From Roseovarius sp. S88 (GTDB taxonomy: Bacteria; Pseudomonadota; Alphaproteobacteria; Rhodobacterales; Rhodobacteraceae): DNA of 64,000 nt. Numbering within the stretch: position 1 is the stretch's first letter; each line of letters starts with the position of its first letter. Where the stretch lies: contig NZ_CP146069.1 of the NCBI RefSeq assembly GCF_037023735.1, positions 1,777,501-1,841,500 of the forward strand. Reading direction: 5' to 3'. The notes under the pieces are model-generated. The model worked only from the letters and a program-made list of their open reading frames with translations. It was not told the DNA's origin and searched no databases. Positions 1-9,504 of this stretch are shown here, piece by piece. The translations under genes and the position numbers were made by a program.

Positions 1-1
1 T

Positions 2-2088
2 CCGGTCAGCGGGTTCACCATTCCGGAAATTGAGCCGCGGCTGTTTTCGTTCAACGCGCCTTTTGGGGCCTGTCCAGATTGTGACGGTTTGGGGATGGAG
101 CTTTTCTTTGACGAGCGGCTGGTGGTGCCGGATGAGGCGTTGCGTATTGATGACGGCGCATTGGCCCCGTGGCGCAAAGGCAAGTCACCTTATTTCCTGC
201 AAACGATTGAGGCGATTGCCAAGCATTACGAGTTTGACCAGAAATCTGCGTGGAAGGATCTGCCTGCGCATGTGAAGCAAGTGTTTTTGTATGGCTCAGG
301 CGAAGATGAAATTCAGTTCCGTTATGACGAGGCGGGGCGTGTTTATCAGGTGAGCCGTGTCTTTGAAGGCGTCATCCCAAATATGGAACGCCGCTATCGC
401 GAGACCGATAGCAATTGGATCCGCGAAGAGTTTGAACGCTATCAGAACAACCGTCCTTGTGGGAAATGTGAGGGGTATAGGCTTCGGGATGAGGCGCTGG
501 CGGTGAAAATCGCGGGCCTGCATGTGGGGCAGGTGGTGCAAATGTCGATTCGCGAGGCGTTTGAATGGTGCGAGAATGTGCCGGAGCATCTGACCGCGCA
601 GAAAAACGAGATTGCGCGCGCGATTTTGAAGGAAATTCGTGAGCGCTTGGGTTTTCTGAACAATGTAGGACTCGAGTATCTCACGCTCAGCCGTTCGGCA
701 GGCACTCTTTCAGGGGGGAAAGCCAGCGCATCCGACTGGCCAGTCAGATAGGCTCTGGCCTGACAGGGGTGCTCTACGTGCTTGATGAGCCTTCTATCGG
801 CCTGCACCAGCGCGACAATGGGCGGTTGCTGACCACGCTGCAGAATCTGAGGGATCAGGGAAACACCGTGATCGTCGTGGAACATGACGAGGAAGCCATC
901 CGCACCGCGGATTACGTCTTTGACATTGGTCCTGGCGCCGGTTTGCATGGGGGTGATGTCGTCAGCCACGGCAAACCGGACAAGGTGGCGGGTGACAAGA
1001 ACTCGATCACCGGTCAATACCTTTCAGGCGTGCGTGAAATCGCGGTGCCAACAGAGCGGCGCACAGGTAATGGCAAGTCTGTCAAGGTTATCAATGCGAC
1101 AGGCAACAATCTTAAAGCGATTGATGCCGAGTTTCCTTTGGGAAAATTCGTTTGTGTGACGGGGGTGTCCGGTGGAGGAAAATCCACACTGACAATCGAG
1201 ACTCTCTTTAAAACCGCCTCGATGAAGTTGAATGGCGCACGTCAGACGCCTGCGCCTTGCGAAACGATCAAGGGGCTGGAGCATCTGGACAAGGTCATCG
1301 ACATTGACCAGCGACCTATTGGGCGTACACCGAGGTCCAACCCGGCCACCTATACCGGGGCCTTCACACCCATCCGCGATTGGTTTGCCGGGCTGCCCGA
1401 AGCCAAGGCGCGCGGGTACAAGCCCGGTCGGTTCAGCTTTAACGTCAAGGGCGGGCGTTGCGAAGCCTGCCAAGGTGACGGGGTCATCAAGATCGAGATG
1501 CACTTTCTGCCGGATGTCTACGTGACCTGTGAAACCTGTCAGGGAAAGCGGTACAACCGAGAGACGCTGGAAATCCTGTTCAAGGGCAAAAGCATCGCGG
1601 ACGTTTTGGACATGACCGTTGAGGATGCGCAAGAGTTCTTCAAGGCGGTGCCATCCATTCGTGAGAAGATGGATGCGCTCATGCGAGTGGGCCTTGGGTA
1701 CATCAAGGTGGGCCAACAGGCGACCACGCTCTCAGGGGGTGAGGCGCAGCGCGTGAAACTGTCCAAGGAGCTTTCAAAACGCTCTACGGGTCGTACTCTT
1801 TACATTCTCGATGAACCCACGACGGGACTACACTTTGAGGATGTGCGTAAACTCTTGGAAGTGCTGCATGAATTGGTTACCTCGGGCAACACGGTGATCG
1901 TGATTGAGCATAATCTCGATGTGGTGAAAACCGCCGACTGGATCATCGATATCGGTCCCGAGGGTGGAGATGGAGGTGGTGAGATTGTTGCCGTGGGCAC
2001 GCCAGAGGATGTGGCCGAAGTCGAGCGCAGCCACACTGGGCACTATCTGAAGGACATGCTGACTGCGCGCAAAGTGGCGGCGGAGTGA
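2..2088 (+). CDS. uvrA: UvrA, excinuclease ABC subunit A (5'-truncated by window edge, one frameshift)
   Basis: This is the damage-recognition ATPase of nucleotide excision repair, acting with UvrB and UvrC in the cytoplasm. The window begins inside the gene, so roughly the first quarter of the usual ~950 residues is missing. Visible are the first zinc finger (CPDCDG near position 80, CGKCEGY near 460), the first ABC signature and Walker B ([16 protein letters not shown]), the second Walker A (GVSGGGKST), the second zinc finger ([16 protein letters not shown]), and the second signature and Walker B ([20 protein letters not shown]). The reading frame breaks at the run of six G at 713-718. Adding one G restores LSGGESQR and links the two halves perfectly. 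The identity is secure. Whether the frameshift is biological or a homopolymer error is not decided by the sequence, but error is likelier. Confidence 0.95.
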
Positions 2089-2400
2089 TCAGTCTAGCAC
2101 GCGTGCAATCGCGCCGATGAGGTCCAGAACCTCGCGCGTATCACGGTCGACGCGGTAGACGTAGTCGCCGACCCTGTAATAGGTTTCATCCGGATCAAGA
2201 CCATGTCGGCCCGGATTGCGCAGGATGATGTAGTCACCGTTAATTCGGTCGCCGGCACCATATAGTTTCTTGGCCTGTCCAGGGGGCAGACAGCCGTTGT
2301 TTTTCTTCGCAAGGCCCGGCGGGCAGTGTTTTTGCGACGCAAGCCCGGCGTCGGGCGACAGGCTGAGCGCGAAGGCGAAAAGAAAAAGCGTGAAACGCAT
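2089..2400 (-). CDS. Small secreted protein with CPPG(L/Q)AKK repeats
   Basis: A 103-residue exported protein of unknown function. An N-terminal signal peptide (MRFTLFLFAFALSLSPDAGLA) is followed by two short repeats, CPPGLAKK and CLPPGQAKK. The C-terminal half is rich in Y, D and R (TYYRVGDYVYRVDR) and resembles the RcnB/YXWGXW-like group of periplasmic proteins. It is convergent with uvrA and abuts its stop codon. Homologues beside uvrA in related genomes are often mislabelled as UvrA fragments; nothing here resembles UvrA. The two cysteines could form a disulfide in the periplasm. The function is not inferred. Confidence 0.75.
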   Translation of the reverse strand: MRFTLFLFAFALSLSPDAGLASQKHCPPGLAKKNNGCLPPGQAKKLYGAGDRINGDYIILRNPGRHGLDPDETYYRVGDYVYRVDRDTREVLDLIGAIARVLD

Positions 2401-2490
2401 GGGTCATCTCCAGTAATCGACGCCTCTATAACGCGGGTGCGCCGGAAAGTTTCGATGGTTTTTTGCGGCGGGCGAAACCCCGCGCATGGC

Positions 2491-3366
2491 CTAGCCTCGA
2501 TGGCCGCGCCGTTCAAACCTTGGCAGCATCGCCGAGAAGTCGCGGCCGCGTCCATCTTCCTCCTCGACAAACTTTGTGTAAAGCGCGAGTGCCAGTTGGC
2601 CGATGGGTGTATCGGCGTCTGCCGACTTCGCAGCCTCAATGGCAAGCCCGAGGTCCTTGACCATCAGTTCTGATGCAAATCCTGGTTTATAGTCATTGTC
2701 AGCCGGAGAAGAGGGGCCGATGCCGGGGGCAGGGCAGTAGGCATTGAGCGACCAGCTATAGCCTGACGAGGTGCTGACCACGTCAAACATCTTCTGACGG
2801 TCAAGGCCAAGCTTGTCGGCCAGCGCGAAGGCCTCGCAGGTGACAATCATCGTCGCGCCAAGGATCATGTTGTTGCAGATCTTCGCCGCCTGCCCATTGC
2901 CCGAGGGGCCGCAATGTACGGCCTTTTGACCCATCACCTCAAAGAGCGGCTGGGCGGTGGCAAAGGCCTGGTCGGTGCCGCCCACCATGAATGTCAATGT
3001 GCCCGCCTGAGCGCCGCCGATGCCGCCCGAGACCGGCGCGTCCAGCGCGCCGAGGCCCGCCGCCTCTGCCTGATCTGCCACAGCACGGGCGCTGTTCACA
3101 TCCACGGTGGAGCAATCCAGAAGCACCGCACCAGTTTTCATGGCCGGGATCACCTGATCGGCCACGGCGCGCAGGATCGCGCCATTGGGCAGCATGGTGA
3201 TGACCACATCCGCTTCAGTTGCCGTCGCTTCGGCGGTGCTTGCTGTCTCGACGCCTTCGGCTTTGGTGCCTGCGGTGTCGAAACCGATCACGGTATGACC
3301 CGCCTTGGCCAGGTTGGCCGCCATGGGCGCGCCCATATTGCCCAAGCCGATAAATCCGATGTTCAT
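2491..3366 (-). CDS. mmsB: 3-hydroxyisobutyrate dehydrogenase
   Basis: It oxidises 3-hydroxyisobutyrate to methylmalonate semialdehyde with NAD in valine catabolism. The 291-residue length is typical. The N-terminus holds the Rossmann motif GFIGLGNMGAPMAANL, the substrate loop is DAPVSGGIGGA near residue 120, and the catalytic lysine lies in GNGQAAKICNN near residue 170. Its ATG overlaps the stop codon of the upstream hydrolase gene (ATGA), so it is the last gene of a three-gene operon of consecutive valine-degradation steps. The product would be passed to MmsA, encoded separately at 9612-11111. Confidence is high because the neighbours specify the substrate; on its own it would only be a beta-hydroxyacid dehydrogenase. 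Confidence 0.93.
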   Translation of the reverse strand: MNIGFIGLGNMGAPMAANLAKAGHTVIGFDTAGTKAEGVETASTAEATATEADVVITMLPNGAILRAVADQVIPAMKTGAVLLDCSTVDVNSARAVADQAEAAGLGALDAPVSGGIGGAQAGTLTFMVGGTDQAFATAQPLFEVMGQKAVHCGPSGNGQAAKICNNMILGATMIVTCEAFALADKLGLDRQKMFDVVSTSSGYSWSLNAYCPAPGIGPSSPADNDYKPGFASELMVKDLGLAIEAAKSADADTPIGQLALALYTKFVEEEDGRGRDFSAMLPRFERRGHRG

Positions 3367-4412
3367 GCCGGGTCTCCTTCGTTAAATCTCAGTGCGTCTT
3401 TGCCCAGAGGCATCAACATCTGTGTCGCGGCCAGCGAGGGCGGAGTGTCAAGGTCATGCTGCCAGTTGGGGGTGCGGTCCTTGTCAATCACGGCGGCACG
3501 GATGCCTTCAAGGAAATCTCCATGCTCCATCGCGCGAAAAGTAAAGCGGTATTCCAGCTCCAAAGCTTTGCGGATATCGGCGGTTGGCCCACGCAGGCGA
3601 TGGATGATCTCAATCGCACAGGCCATGGAAAGAGGTGAATTGCGGCCAAGCGCCTTGAGCGCGCTTGCCGTGAATTCGGTGTCTTCGGAATTGAGCGCGT
3701 TCAGAAGGGCGCGCAAGTCTTCTCCGCCGAACGCGGCATCGATCTGTGGTTGAAGTGCCGCTAGCTTGCCTTCGGGTGGTGTGCCACTGGCCTCAGCGAT
3801 CAGGCACATATCGCCGGTCTCTTCCAGTCGGGCAATCAGGTCGGGCCAGGACTCCTGCGGTACATAAGTATCAGCAAACCCTGCCAGAATTGCGTCTGCC
3901 GGTCCCATGCGTGTGCCTGTCGTGCCCAGGTACTCGCCCAGTCGCCCCGGCGCGTGGGCCAGAATAAGCGAGCCGCCCACATCCGGCACCAGCCCGATGC
4001 CGCATTCGGGCATGGCAATCTGGCTGCTCTCACACACGATCCGGTGCGAGCCGTGGCAGGAAATGCCCACACCGCCGCCCATTACAAAGCCTTGCATGAA
4101 GGCCACGTAGGGTTTGGGGTATTCCGCGATCTTGGCGTTCAGCCGGTACTCATCGCGCCAGAAGGTCTGACCAAATGCGAAATCGCCTGCGCGGCCCGTA
4201 TCGTAAAGCTCCTGAATATCGCCCCCTGCGCAAAACGCCTTGTCGCCCTCCGCGTCGATGATCACGAGATCAACGGCATCATTGTCGCGCCAATCATCAA
4301 TCGCGTCTTCAATCGCCAAACACATGTCGTAGGACATGGCATTCAGCGCCTTGGGTCGCGTGAGCGTGACCCTGCCCGCGCGCCCGGTGATGCGGATGTG
4401 GATGTCACTCAT
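3363..4412 (-). CDS. 3-hydroxyisobutyryl-CoA hydrolase (enoyl-CoA hydratase superfamily)
   Basis: It hydrolyses 3-hydroxyisobutyryl-CoA to the free acid between the dehydrogenase and MmsB steps of valine breakdown. The 349-residue protein has the crotonase fold oxyanion-hole region (GFVMGGGVGIS near residue 105) and the HIBCH-type MPECGIGLVPDVGGS segment. It is longer than ordinary enoyl-CoA hydratases (~260 residues), as hydrolases of this family are. The chosen start (MSDIHI) lies 7 bp after the upstream acyl-CoA dehydrogenase stop; an upstream in-frame start would overlap that gene. The hydratase step between isobutyryl-CoA dehydrogenase and this enzyme is not encoded in the operon and is presumably supplied by another crotonase. 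Confidence 0.88.
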   Translation of the reverse strand: MSDIHIRITGRAGRVTLTRPKALNAMSYDMCLAIEDAIDDWRDNDAVDLVIIDAEGDKAFCAGGDIQELYDTGRAGDFAFGQTFWRDEYRLNAKIAEYPKPYVAFMQGFVMGGGVGISCHGSHRIVCESSQIAMPECGIGLVPDVGGSLILAHAPGRLGEYLGTTGTRMGPADAILAGFADTYVPQESWPDLIARLEETGDMCLIAEASGTPPEGKLAALQPQIDAAFGGEDLRALLNALNSEDTEFTASALKALGRNSPLSMACAIEIIHRLRGPTADIRKALELEYRFTFRAMEHGDFLEGIRAAVIDKDRTPNWQHDLDTPPSLAATQMLMPLGKDALRFNEGDPA

Positions 4413-4419
4413 AGAGCGC

Positions 4420-5562
4420 TTATGCCTCAGCCAGCATATGCCGCGCAACGATCAGGCGCATGATTTCGTTGGTGCCTTCGAGAATTTCGTGCACCCGCAG
4501 ATCACGCACGAGTTTTTCGATGCCATAGTCAGCGAGATACCCGTAACCGCCATGTAGCTGAAGGCACTGGTTGACGATGTGGCTTCCGGCCTCAGTGACA
4601 AATTTCTTGGCCATGGCGCAGTGCTTGGCTGCGTCATGGGCGCCGGTATCGAGCTTCCACGCGGCCTGACGCAGGAACACGCGCGCGGCCTGCAGTTCAA
4701 TCTCAAGATCGGCGAGGCGGAATTGCAGCGCCTGGAACTGGTCGATGGATTTGCCGAACGCTTTGCGCTCTTTCATGTAGACCTTGGTCATGTCGAGCGC
4801 CTGCTGCGCCGCCCCCAGGCTACAGGCCGCGATGTTGAGCCGCCCGCCATCCAGCCCTGCCATGGCATAGCTGAACCCTTTGCCTTCCTCGCCGACAAGG
4901 TTTCCAGCCGGGATTGCGCAGTCATCGAACTGAACCTGCGCCGTGGGCTGACTGCGCCACCCCATCTTGTCCTCCAGAGCACCAAAACTTAGTCCCGGCG
5001 CCCCGTCTTCCACGTAGACGGTCGAGATCCCCTTGGGGCCATCCTCGCCCGTGCGCACCATGCAGACATAGGCATCCGAATACCCGCCGCCGGAGATGAA
5101 CGCCTTGGTGCCGTTGAGCGTATAGCCTTCGTTGGTTCGAGCGGCACGGGTCTTGAGCGCAGCGGCGTCTGAACCAGACCCCGGTTCGGTCAAGCAATAG
5201 GAGAGCACAGTTTTCATCGGGATCACGTCGGGCAGGACGCGCGCCTTGAAATCATCCGAGCCAAAGCTGTCGATCATCCGCGCGCACATATTGTGAATGG
5301 ACAGAAACGCGGCAACCGAAGGGCAGGCCATGCTGAGCGCTTCAAAGACCAGCGTTGCATCCAGCCGCGTGAGGCCCGAGCCACCGCTTTCTTCGCTCAC
5401 GTAAAGCCCGCCAAAGCCCAGCTCGCCCACCTGCGGCCAAAGTTCCTTGGGGATGGTGCCTTGTGCCTCCCAGTCGCGCGCATGTGGGGCGATGTTGTCC
5501 TGGCCAAACGCAAAAGCCATGTCGAAGATGGCCGACTGTTCTTCACTCAGAGCGAAATCCAA
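4420..5562 (-). CDS. Acyl-CoA dehydrogenase, probable isobutyryl-CoA dehydrogenase
   Basis: This FAD enzyme should oxidise isobutyryl-CoA to methacrylyl-CoA and pass electrons to ETF. The 380-residue protein carries the family motifs CLTEPGSGSDAA (flavin/substrate region), GTKAFISGGG, and the C-terminal LHGGYGYL...EILEGTNEIMR segment, whose glutamate position fits the ACAD8/short-branched group. Specificity is inferred from the two downstream genes, which continue valine degradation. The start codon is TTG (5560-5562), preceded by a strong GGGAGGGA ribosome-binding site; no better in-frame ATG precedes the conserved N-terminus MDFALSEEQ. It is the first gene of the operon, with a dyad-symmetric operator candidate 36 bp upstream. 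Confidence 0.9.
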   Translation of the reverse strand: MDFALSEEQSAIFDMAFAFGQDNIAPHARDWEAQGTIPKELWPQVGELGFGGLYVSEESGGSGLTRLDATLVFEALSMACPSVAAFLSIHNMCARMIDSFGSDDFKARVLPDVIPMKTVLSYCLTEPGSGSDAAALKTRAARTNEGYTLNGTKAFISGGGYSDAYVCMVRTGEDGPKGISTVYVEDGAPGLSFGALEDKMGWRSQPTAQVQFDDCAIPAGNLVGEEGKGFSYAMAGLDGGRLNIAACSLGAAQQALDMTKVYMKERKAFGKSIDQFQALQFRLADLEIELQAARVFLRQAAWKLDTGAHDAAKHCAMAKKFVTEAGSHIVNQCLQLHGGYGYLADYGIEKLVRDLRVHEILEGTNEIMRLIVARHMLAEA

Positions 5563-5598
5563 AGCGGTCCCTCCCGTCCCAGCGACCTTGGTTGGTAA

Positions 5599-5620
5599 TA
5601 ATTGAACATGTGTTTAATTA
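5599..5620. promoter_or_regulatory. Inverted repeat before the valine-degradation operon (TetR-type operator candidate)
   Basis: Two 10-bp arms, TAATTGAACA and TGTTTAATTA, are separated by TG and match at 9 of 10 positions. The site lies 36 bp upstream of the acyl-CoA dehydrogenase start and about 155 bp before the divergent methyltransferase gene. Its form resembles operators of TetR-family fatty/branched-chain acyl regulators, but no such regulator is encoded in the window. Only the symmetry and position are observed. Confidence 0.45.
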
Positions 5621-5775
5621 TCAAGTGTTGCAGGAGTATTGCAAGGGGTAGGGCACGTCCGCCTCAAATGCACTGAAACATTTGAAACTCAAAACCCCTT
5701 GGTCTGACATTCAACTGAAAGCTGTGGTGTCTAGCCCGGTCTTTATCACTGACCTTGTCAAGATTGGAGACACTC

Positions 5776-6543
5776 ATGAGACTTCTCGCCATGGCCTACA
5801 GCCTGATTTGCTATTTCTTCGCGGTAACAGTGCTTGTCGCGCTGATCCTATTCATCGAAGGCTTGTTTTTGCCTGTGACGATTAATCAACCCTCGCCACT
5901 CTCTCCGCAGTTGCCCCTCGTTCCAGCAGTGGTTGCCAATGTTATTTTGGTTGCGCTTTGGGGGCTGCAGCACAGCGTGATGGCCGACGCCAGGTTCAAA
6001 GCCTGGTGGACACAATTTGTGCACCCCGCCGTTGAACGCAGCACATTTCTCCTTGTAACAACTGTGTCCACCGCCGGCCTGATGGCTCTGTGGTCGCCCA
6101 TTCCGATCACGATTTGGGATACGTCCGGGACACCGCTCGCTCTTGTGTTGTGCGCGGGATATTTCTTCGGCTGGGCGGTGCTTCTCTTCGCGACGTTCCT
6201 GATCAACCACTTCCATCTCTTCGGTCTGGAGCAGGCGTACCGTTTTCTAAGTGAGTCCCAGTCGAAAAAAGCCACTTTTGTGACCCCGTTTCTTTACCGG
6301 ATTGTACGGCATCCCATGATGACGGGGATCCTCATTTCGCTTTGGTGCGTGCCGCATATGACGGTCGGTCGACTGGTGTTCAATCTTGCCATGACGGCCT
6401 ACATTCTTGTCGGCACGCGGCATGAGGAAGACACGCTTGTGGCAGAACTTGGCGAAGAGTACGAAGCTTACCGGCGCTCAACACCAATGCTTTTGCCGCG
6501 GTTCAAGGCTCGCAAACCAAAAGGCCCTGTGGCGGTGGGCTGA
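5776..6543 (+). CDS. mddA: Methanethiol S-methyltransferase (MddA-like), integral membrane protein
   Basis: A 255-residue membrane protein of the isoprenylcysteine-methyltransferase/NnrU superfamily. It most resembles MddA, which methylates methanethiol to dimethyl sulfide using S-adenosylmethionine. About five hydrophobic segments are visible. Features matching the MddA group include LQHSVMA near residue 65, the PAVERSTF segment, FLINHFHLFGL near residue 145, YRIVRHPMM (the superfamily's SAM-site RHP motif), and the C-terminal EEDTLVAELGEEYEAYRR. The ATG is preceded by GGAGA at the right distance; an upstream TTG is less likely. It is monocistronic. The family assignment is firm; methanethiol as substrate rests on remembered family similarity. 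It would make sense in a marine bacterium that meets DMSP-derived methanethiol. Confidence 0.75.
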   Translation: MRLLAMAYSLICYFFAVTVLVALILFIEGLFLPVTINQPSPLSPQLPLVPAVVANVILVALWGLQHSVMADARFKAWWTQFVHPAVERSTFLLVTTVSTAGLMALWSPIPITIWDTSGTPLALVLCAGYFFGWAVLLFATFLINHFHLFGLEQAYRFLSESQSKKATFVTPFLYRIVRHPMMTGILISLWCVPHMTVGRLVFNLAMTAYILVGTRHEEDTLVAELGEEYEAYRRSTPMLLPRFKARKPKGPVAVG

Positions 6544-6560
6544 TCATCTGTGCATCAGAC

Positions 6561-6611
6561 TAAAGCGTTTCGCCTTTAACCTCAGACATCAGCAAAAGGC
6601 GAAACGCTTTA
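6561..6611. repeat. 17-bp perfect inverted repeat (AAAGCGTTTCGCC type)
   Basis: The arms 6561-6577 and 6595-6611 are perfect complements (TAAAGCGTTTCGCCTTT and its reverse complement) around a 17-nt loop. It starts 18 bp after the mddA stop codon and could end that transcript, although no T-run follows on the plus strand. The arm sequence has the look of a dispersed genomic repeat; no second copy was found in this window. Confidence 0.6.
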
Positions 6612-6620
6612 GACAACTGA

Positions 6621-6649
6621 AAAAGGCGCGAGCATTGGTGCTCGCGCCT
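6621..6649 (-). terminator. Rho-independent terminator of the L,D-transpeptidase gene
   Basis: An 11-bp perfect stem (AGGCGCGAGCA / TGCTCGCGCCT) with a 4-nt loop is followed, read on the minus strand, by TTTT. It lies 29 bp beyond the stop codon of the minus-strand transpeptidase gene. Confidence 0.8.
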
Positions 6650-6677
6650 GCTGAATACTTGACCTGTCTGCCATCGA

Positions 6678-7244
6678 CTACAGCAACAGAACCTTGGTGC
6701 CGATTTTCGTCTTGGCGAATACTTCGGCGATGTGCTCATTGTAGAGACCGATGCAGCCAGACGAGGACCGCCGCCCGATCTTGCGAGTGTCATGCGTGCC
6801 GTGGATGAGATACGCAGGCCAGCTGAGATACATCGCATGCGTGCCAAGCGGGTTGCCGGGGCCCGCTTCCATAAAGGCCGGCAGGCTGGGGTCGCGTTGG
6901 CGCATGTTGGCGGTGGGCGTCCAGGTTGGGCCAACCTTCTTGCGGACAACTTCGGTGTACCCACGGCGGGTCAATTCGTCAGTCATCGGCACAGAGGACG
7001 GGTACAGTTTGTAAGTGCCATCGGCGGACCAGTGATGCAGCGCACGGCTATCGATGTCGCAAACGATGCGTCCGACGCCCAGATCATCGAAGTAGTTCGA
7101 CCAATCGCGCGTCTGGAACGAAGACGCATTGCGGCGTACTGCCGATTGTGTGCTCAGCGTCTCTGCACGCAAAATGGCTGGCGTGGCCAAAGTGGTCGCC
7201 GCCCCCATCATAAGCGCGCGGCGCGTCATCTTGAATTTCGACAT
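6678..7244 (-). CDS. L,D-transpeptidase (YkuD domain), exported
   Basis: A 188-residue exported peptidoglycan cross-linking or lipoprotein-attaching enzyme. The N-terminus MSKFKMTRRALMMGAA has a twin-arginine-like signal (TRRALM) and a hydrophobic stretch. The YkuD catalytic region is HGTHDTRKIGRRSSSGCIGL near the C-terminus, supplying the His and the nucleophilic Cys; the usual SxGCIRL has Gly in place of Arg (SSGCIGL). The ATG chosen has AAGGAG upstream; longer in-frame extensions lack signal-peptide character. It is monocistronic with its own terminator. The substrate bond type (3-3 cross-link or other) cannot be told. Confidence 0.88.
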   Translation of the reverse strand: MSKFKMTRRALMMGAATTLATPAILRAETLSTQSAVRRNASSFQTRDWSNYFDDLGVGRIVCDIDSRALHHWSADGTYKLYPSSVPMTDELTRRGYTEVVRKKVGPTWTPTANMRQRDPSLPAFMEAGPGNPLGTHAMYLSWPAYLIHGTHDTRKIGRRSSSGCIGLYNEHIAEVFAKTKIGTKVLLL

Positions 7245-7364
7245 GGCGATCTGCTCCTTCGCAGTGACGATGTTCATCGCGCAAAATGACATCTGACGCG
7301 GCAAAAAACGAGAGGCAGACATGTCGCAGCCGTTGCTTCTCACGCGAGTGTGATCGTAAATTGG

Positions 7365-8492
7365 CTATAAATCGGCGTGAAACTCTTCAATCAGATGCGT
7401 CACAACCGCCTGCAGGGCCGCATCATGATTTGCGCCCGACGTGCGCGCAGCCTCATATGCGGCCCTTTGCCGGGTCGATGACGTACCCGTGCGCATGACA
7501 TCCCGCGCGGTTTCGATCTCTGCCATGGACTCAAAGAACAGCGCGTCTTCTTCGAGCAATTCAACCAGTTCTTCGATAAGATCAGAGGTCGATACGATCT
7601 CTTGACGCCCAAAATCAATCAGCCCTTCACGCACACCATACCGCTGGGCCCGCCAGCGGTTTTCATCGACCAAAAACCGGTCATAAAGCCGCCAGCGCTG
7701 GTTCTTGGTGGCCAATCGCCAGAGCATGCGGGTCAGAGCCTGCGTCAGTGCGGCCAGCATCAAGGTGTGCTCCAATCGTGGCTGCACGTCACAAATACGC
7801 GACTCCAGCGTTGGAAAACGCGAGGACGGGCGCAAATCCCACCAGATCTTTGAGCTGTCTTCAATCACACCCAGATCGACAAGGATTTGCACCGCGCGCT
7901 CAAACTCTCCGAAACTGTCCATATGCGGCGGCAAACCGGTGCGGGGCAGGTTGTCAAACACGGTCAACCGATAGCTATCAAGCCCGGTGTCGCGGCCCTG
8001 CCAATAAGGCGAGGAACAGCTCAGCGCCAGCAAATGCGGCAGGAAGTAACTAAGCTGGTTCATCAGGTCGATCCGCCTGTCTGGCGCGCCCACGCCCACA
8101 TGCACATGCATTCCGCAGATGAGCATGCGCTGCACAACACCGGCCAGATCGCTGGAAAGGTCGTTGTAGCGGTCCTTGTCGGTGTGATGCTGATCGCGCC
8201 AATCTGAGAACGGGTGACAAGACGCGGCGATCGGCGCCAGGTTGTGCTCGGCGGCATGTCTGGAGACGCAAGAGCGCAATCGTTTAAGGTCCTCGCGCGC
8301 CTCGGCCACATTTGCACAGACTTTTGTGCCAATCTCGATCTGGCACTTGAGAAACTCAGGTGCAACTTGCCCTTCAAGCTCGACCGCGCAAGCCTTCATC
8401 AAATCTGCTGGTGCTTCTGACAAAGCCAAAGAGTCACGGTCGACCAGAAGGTATTCTTCTTCGACCCCGATGGTGAATTCCGGTGTGTCCAT
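7365..8492 (-). CDS. Carboxylate-amine ligase, glutamate-cysteine ligase type 2 (YbdK) family
   Basis: A 375-residue GCS2-family ATP-grasp-like ligase. Family marks are the N-terminal [12 protein letters not shown] (metal/ATP-binding glutamates), the central GMHVHVGV near residue 140, [18 protein letters not shown], and [10 protein letters not shown]. Members form a gamma-glutamyl-type amide bond, and some have weak glutamate-cysteine ligase activity; the physiological substrate is generally unknown. The ATG start is used; a TTG six codons upstream is possible. It stands alone, in the same direction as the transpeptidase gene, but separated from it by 120 bp. Confidence 0.85.
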   Translation of the reverse strand: MDTPEFTIGVEEEYLLVDRDSLALSEAPADLMKACAVELEGQVAPEFLKCQIEIGTKVCANVAEAREDLKRLRSCVSRHAAEHNLAPIAASCHPFSDWRDQHHTDKDRYNDLSSDLAGVVQRMLICGMHVHVGVGAPDRRIDLMNQLSYFLPHLLALSCSSPYWQGRDTGLDSYRLTVFDNLPRTGLPPHMDSFGEFERAVQILVDLGVIEDSSKIWWDLRPSSRFPTLESRICDVQPRLEHTLMLAALTQALTRMLWRLATKNQRWRLYDRFLVDENRWRAQRYGVREGLIDFGRQEIVSTSDLIEELVELLEEDALFFESMAEIETARDVMRTGTSSTRQRAAYEAARTSGANHDAALQAVVTHLIEEFHADL

Positions 8493-8721
8493 GGATCCCA
8501 GGCGCTCCAATGCAGGTTTGACACACGCAGAAAAGCAAGGAACAGACGTTGTGCCAAGGGGAATAGGGTGCGTCTGATGGATGCAGTATTTTTATATTTT
8601 GCTGTGATAGCCGTAGCCCACATGCTGTCAAACCGCTAAGGAGAGTGCAACACGACCGATGCATGTGGTCAGGCGTCATGACCCAAACCTTCTGCCAGAT
8701 CGGCGAAAAAAGTAAGGACCC

Positions 8722-9504
8722 ATGGCACACAACCAGACCACACATCGCTCGGCCACTCGGCCCATCAACACCTTTGCCGTCAGAATGTTCAAACGTTTTG
8801 CATTGTTGGTGATCGGGCCTGTCTATTTTATTTTCATTGCGTTTGTGCCGCTTTTGTGTGGGCGACGGCAGGGGTTTCGAGGGTGGTATTGGCGCTTTGT
8901 GAAACGCGCATGCAAGAGGCTTCTCTGGCTTCTAAGCATTAGGACCGTGGTATCTGAGGCAGACAAGATGACGCTGGCGGCCGACGCAAACAGTGTGATC
9001 GTCATAAACCACCGCAGCCATTTGGATGGGTTCATCTTGATGGACACAGTGCCAGATGAGAAATGGTTCACCTTTGCAGCGAAGAAAGAGCTTTGCGATG
9101 CACCCTTGCTTCGCACTGGTTTCGCAGGTGCAGGTCTGATTGAAATTGATCGCAAGAGTGGCAAAGTGGCGTTGGACACCCTTAGCGATGCGGTGCGTGC
9201 CATGTCTCCCAGGCGCTCTGTGGTGCTCTTCCCTGAAGGCACACGTACAACAACGCACACTTTGGGACCATTCAAAGCAGGTGCGGTTCTAACGGCGAGG
9301 CAGACGGGACGCACCATTCGACCGATCGTCATCCACAACTCGGACCTTTTGCTACCGCGTGGAAGGTTCAACCCTCGGAGCGGAACAGTCGAGGTCCAAG
9401 TTTTGGCGCCTTTTTCCTGTGATTTAACAGCGTCGGTCGACGAAGATGTTGAACGACTCAGATCCGCCATGATGGCGGCTTTCGACCTCGGTCGCCTTGA
9501 GTAG
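8722..9504 (+). CDS. plsC: 1-acyl-sn-glycerol-3-phosphate acyltransferase family protein
   Basis: A membrane-associated acyltransferase, probably making phosphatidic acid. The 260-residue protein has one hydrophobic N-terminal segment (LLVIGPVYFIFIAFVPLL), the HX4D catalytic motif in NHRSHLD near residue 95, and FPEGTRTT near residue 170 for glycerophosphate binding. The start is preceded by TAAGGA. It is monocistronic. It could act on another acceptor such as ornithine lipid, since roseobacters carry several PlsC paralogues. Confidence 0.82.
   Translation: MAHNQTTHRSATRPINTFAVRMFKRFALLVIGPVYFIFIAFVPLLCGRRQGFRGWYWRFVKRACKRLLWLLSIRTVVSEADKMTLAADANSVIVINHRSHLDGFILMDTVPDEKWFTFAAKKELCDAPLLRTGFAGAGLIEIDRKSGKVALDTLSDAVRAMSPRRSVVLFPEGTRTTTHTLGPFKAGAVLTARQTGRTIRPIVIHNSDLLLPRGRFNPRSGTVEVQVLAPFSCDLTASVDEDVERLRSAMMAAFDLGRLE

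Noticed and set aside
6561..6649. Two adjacent hairpins as part of a CRISPR-like or mobile element
   Set aside because: The two inverted repeats differ in sequence, are not tandemly repeated, and the second is a clear terminator.
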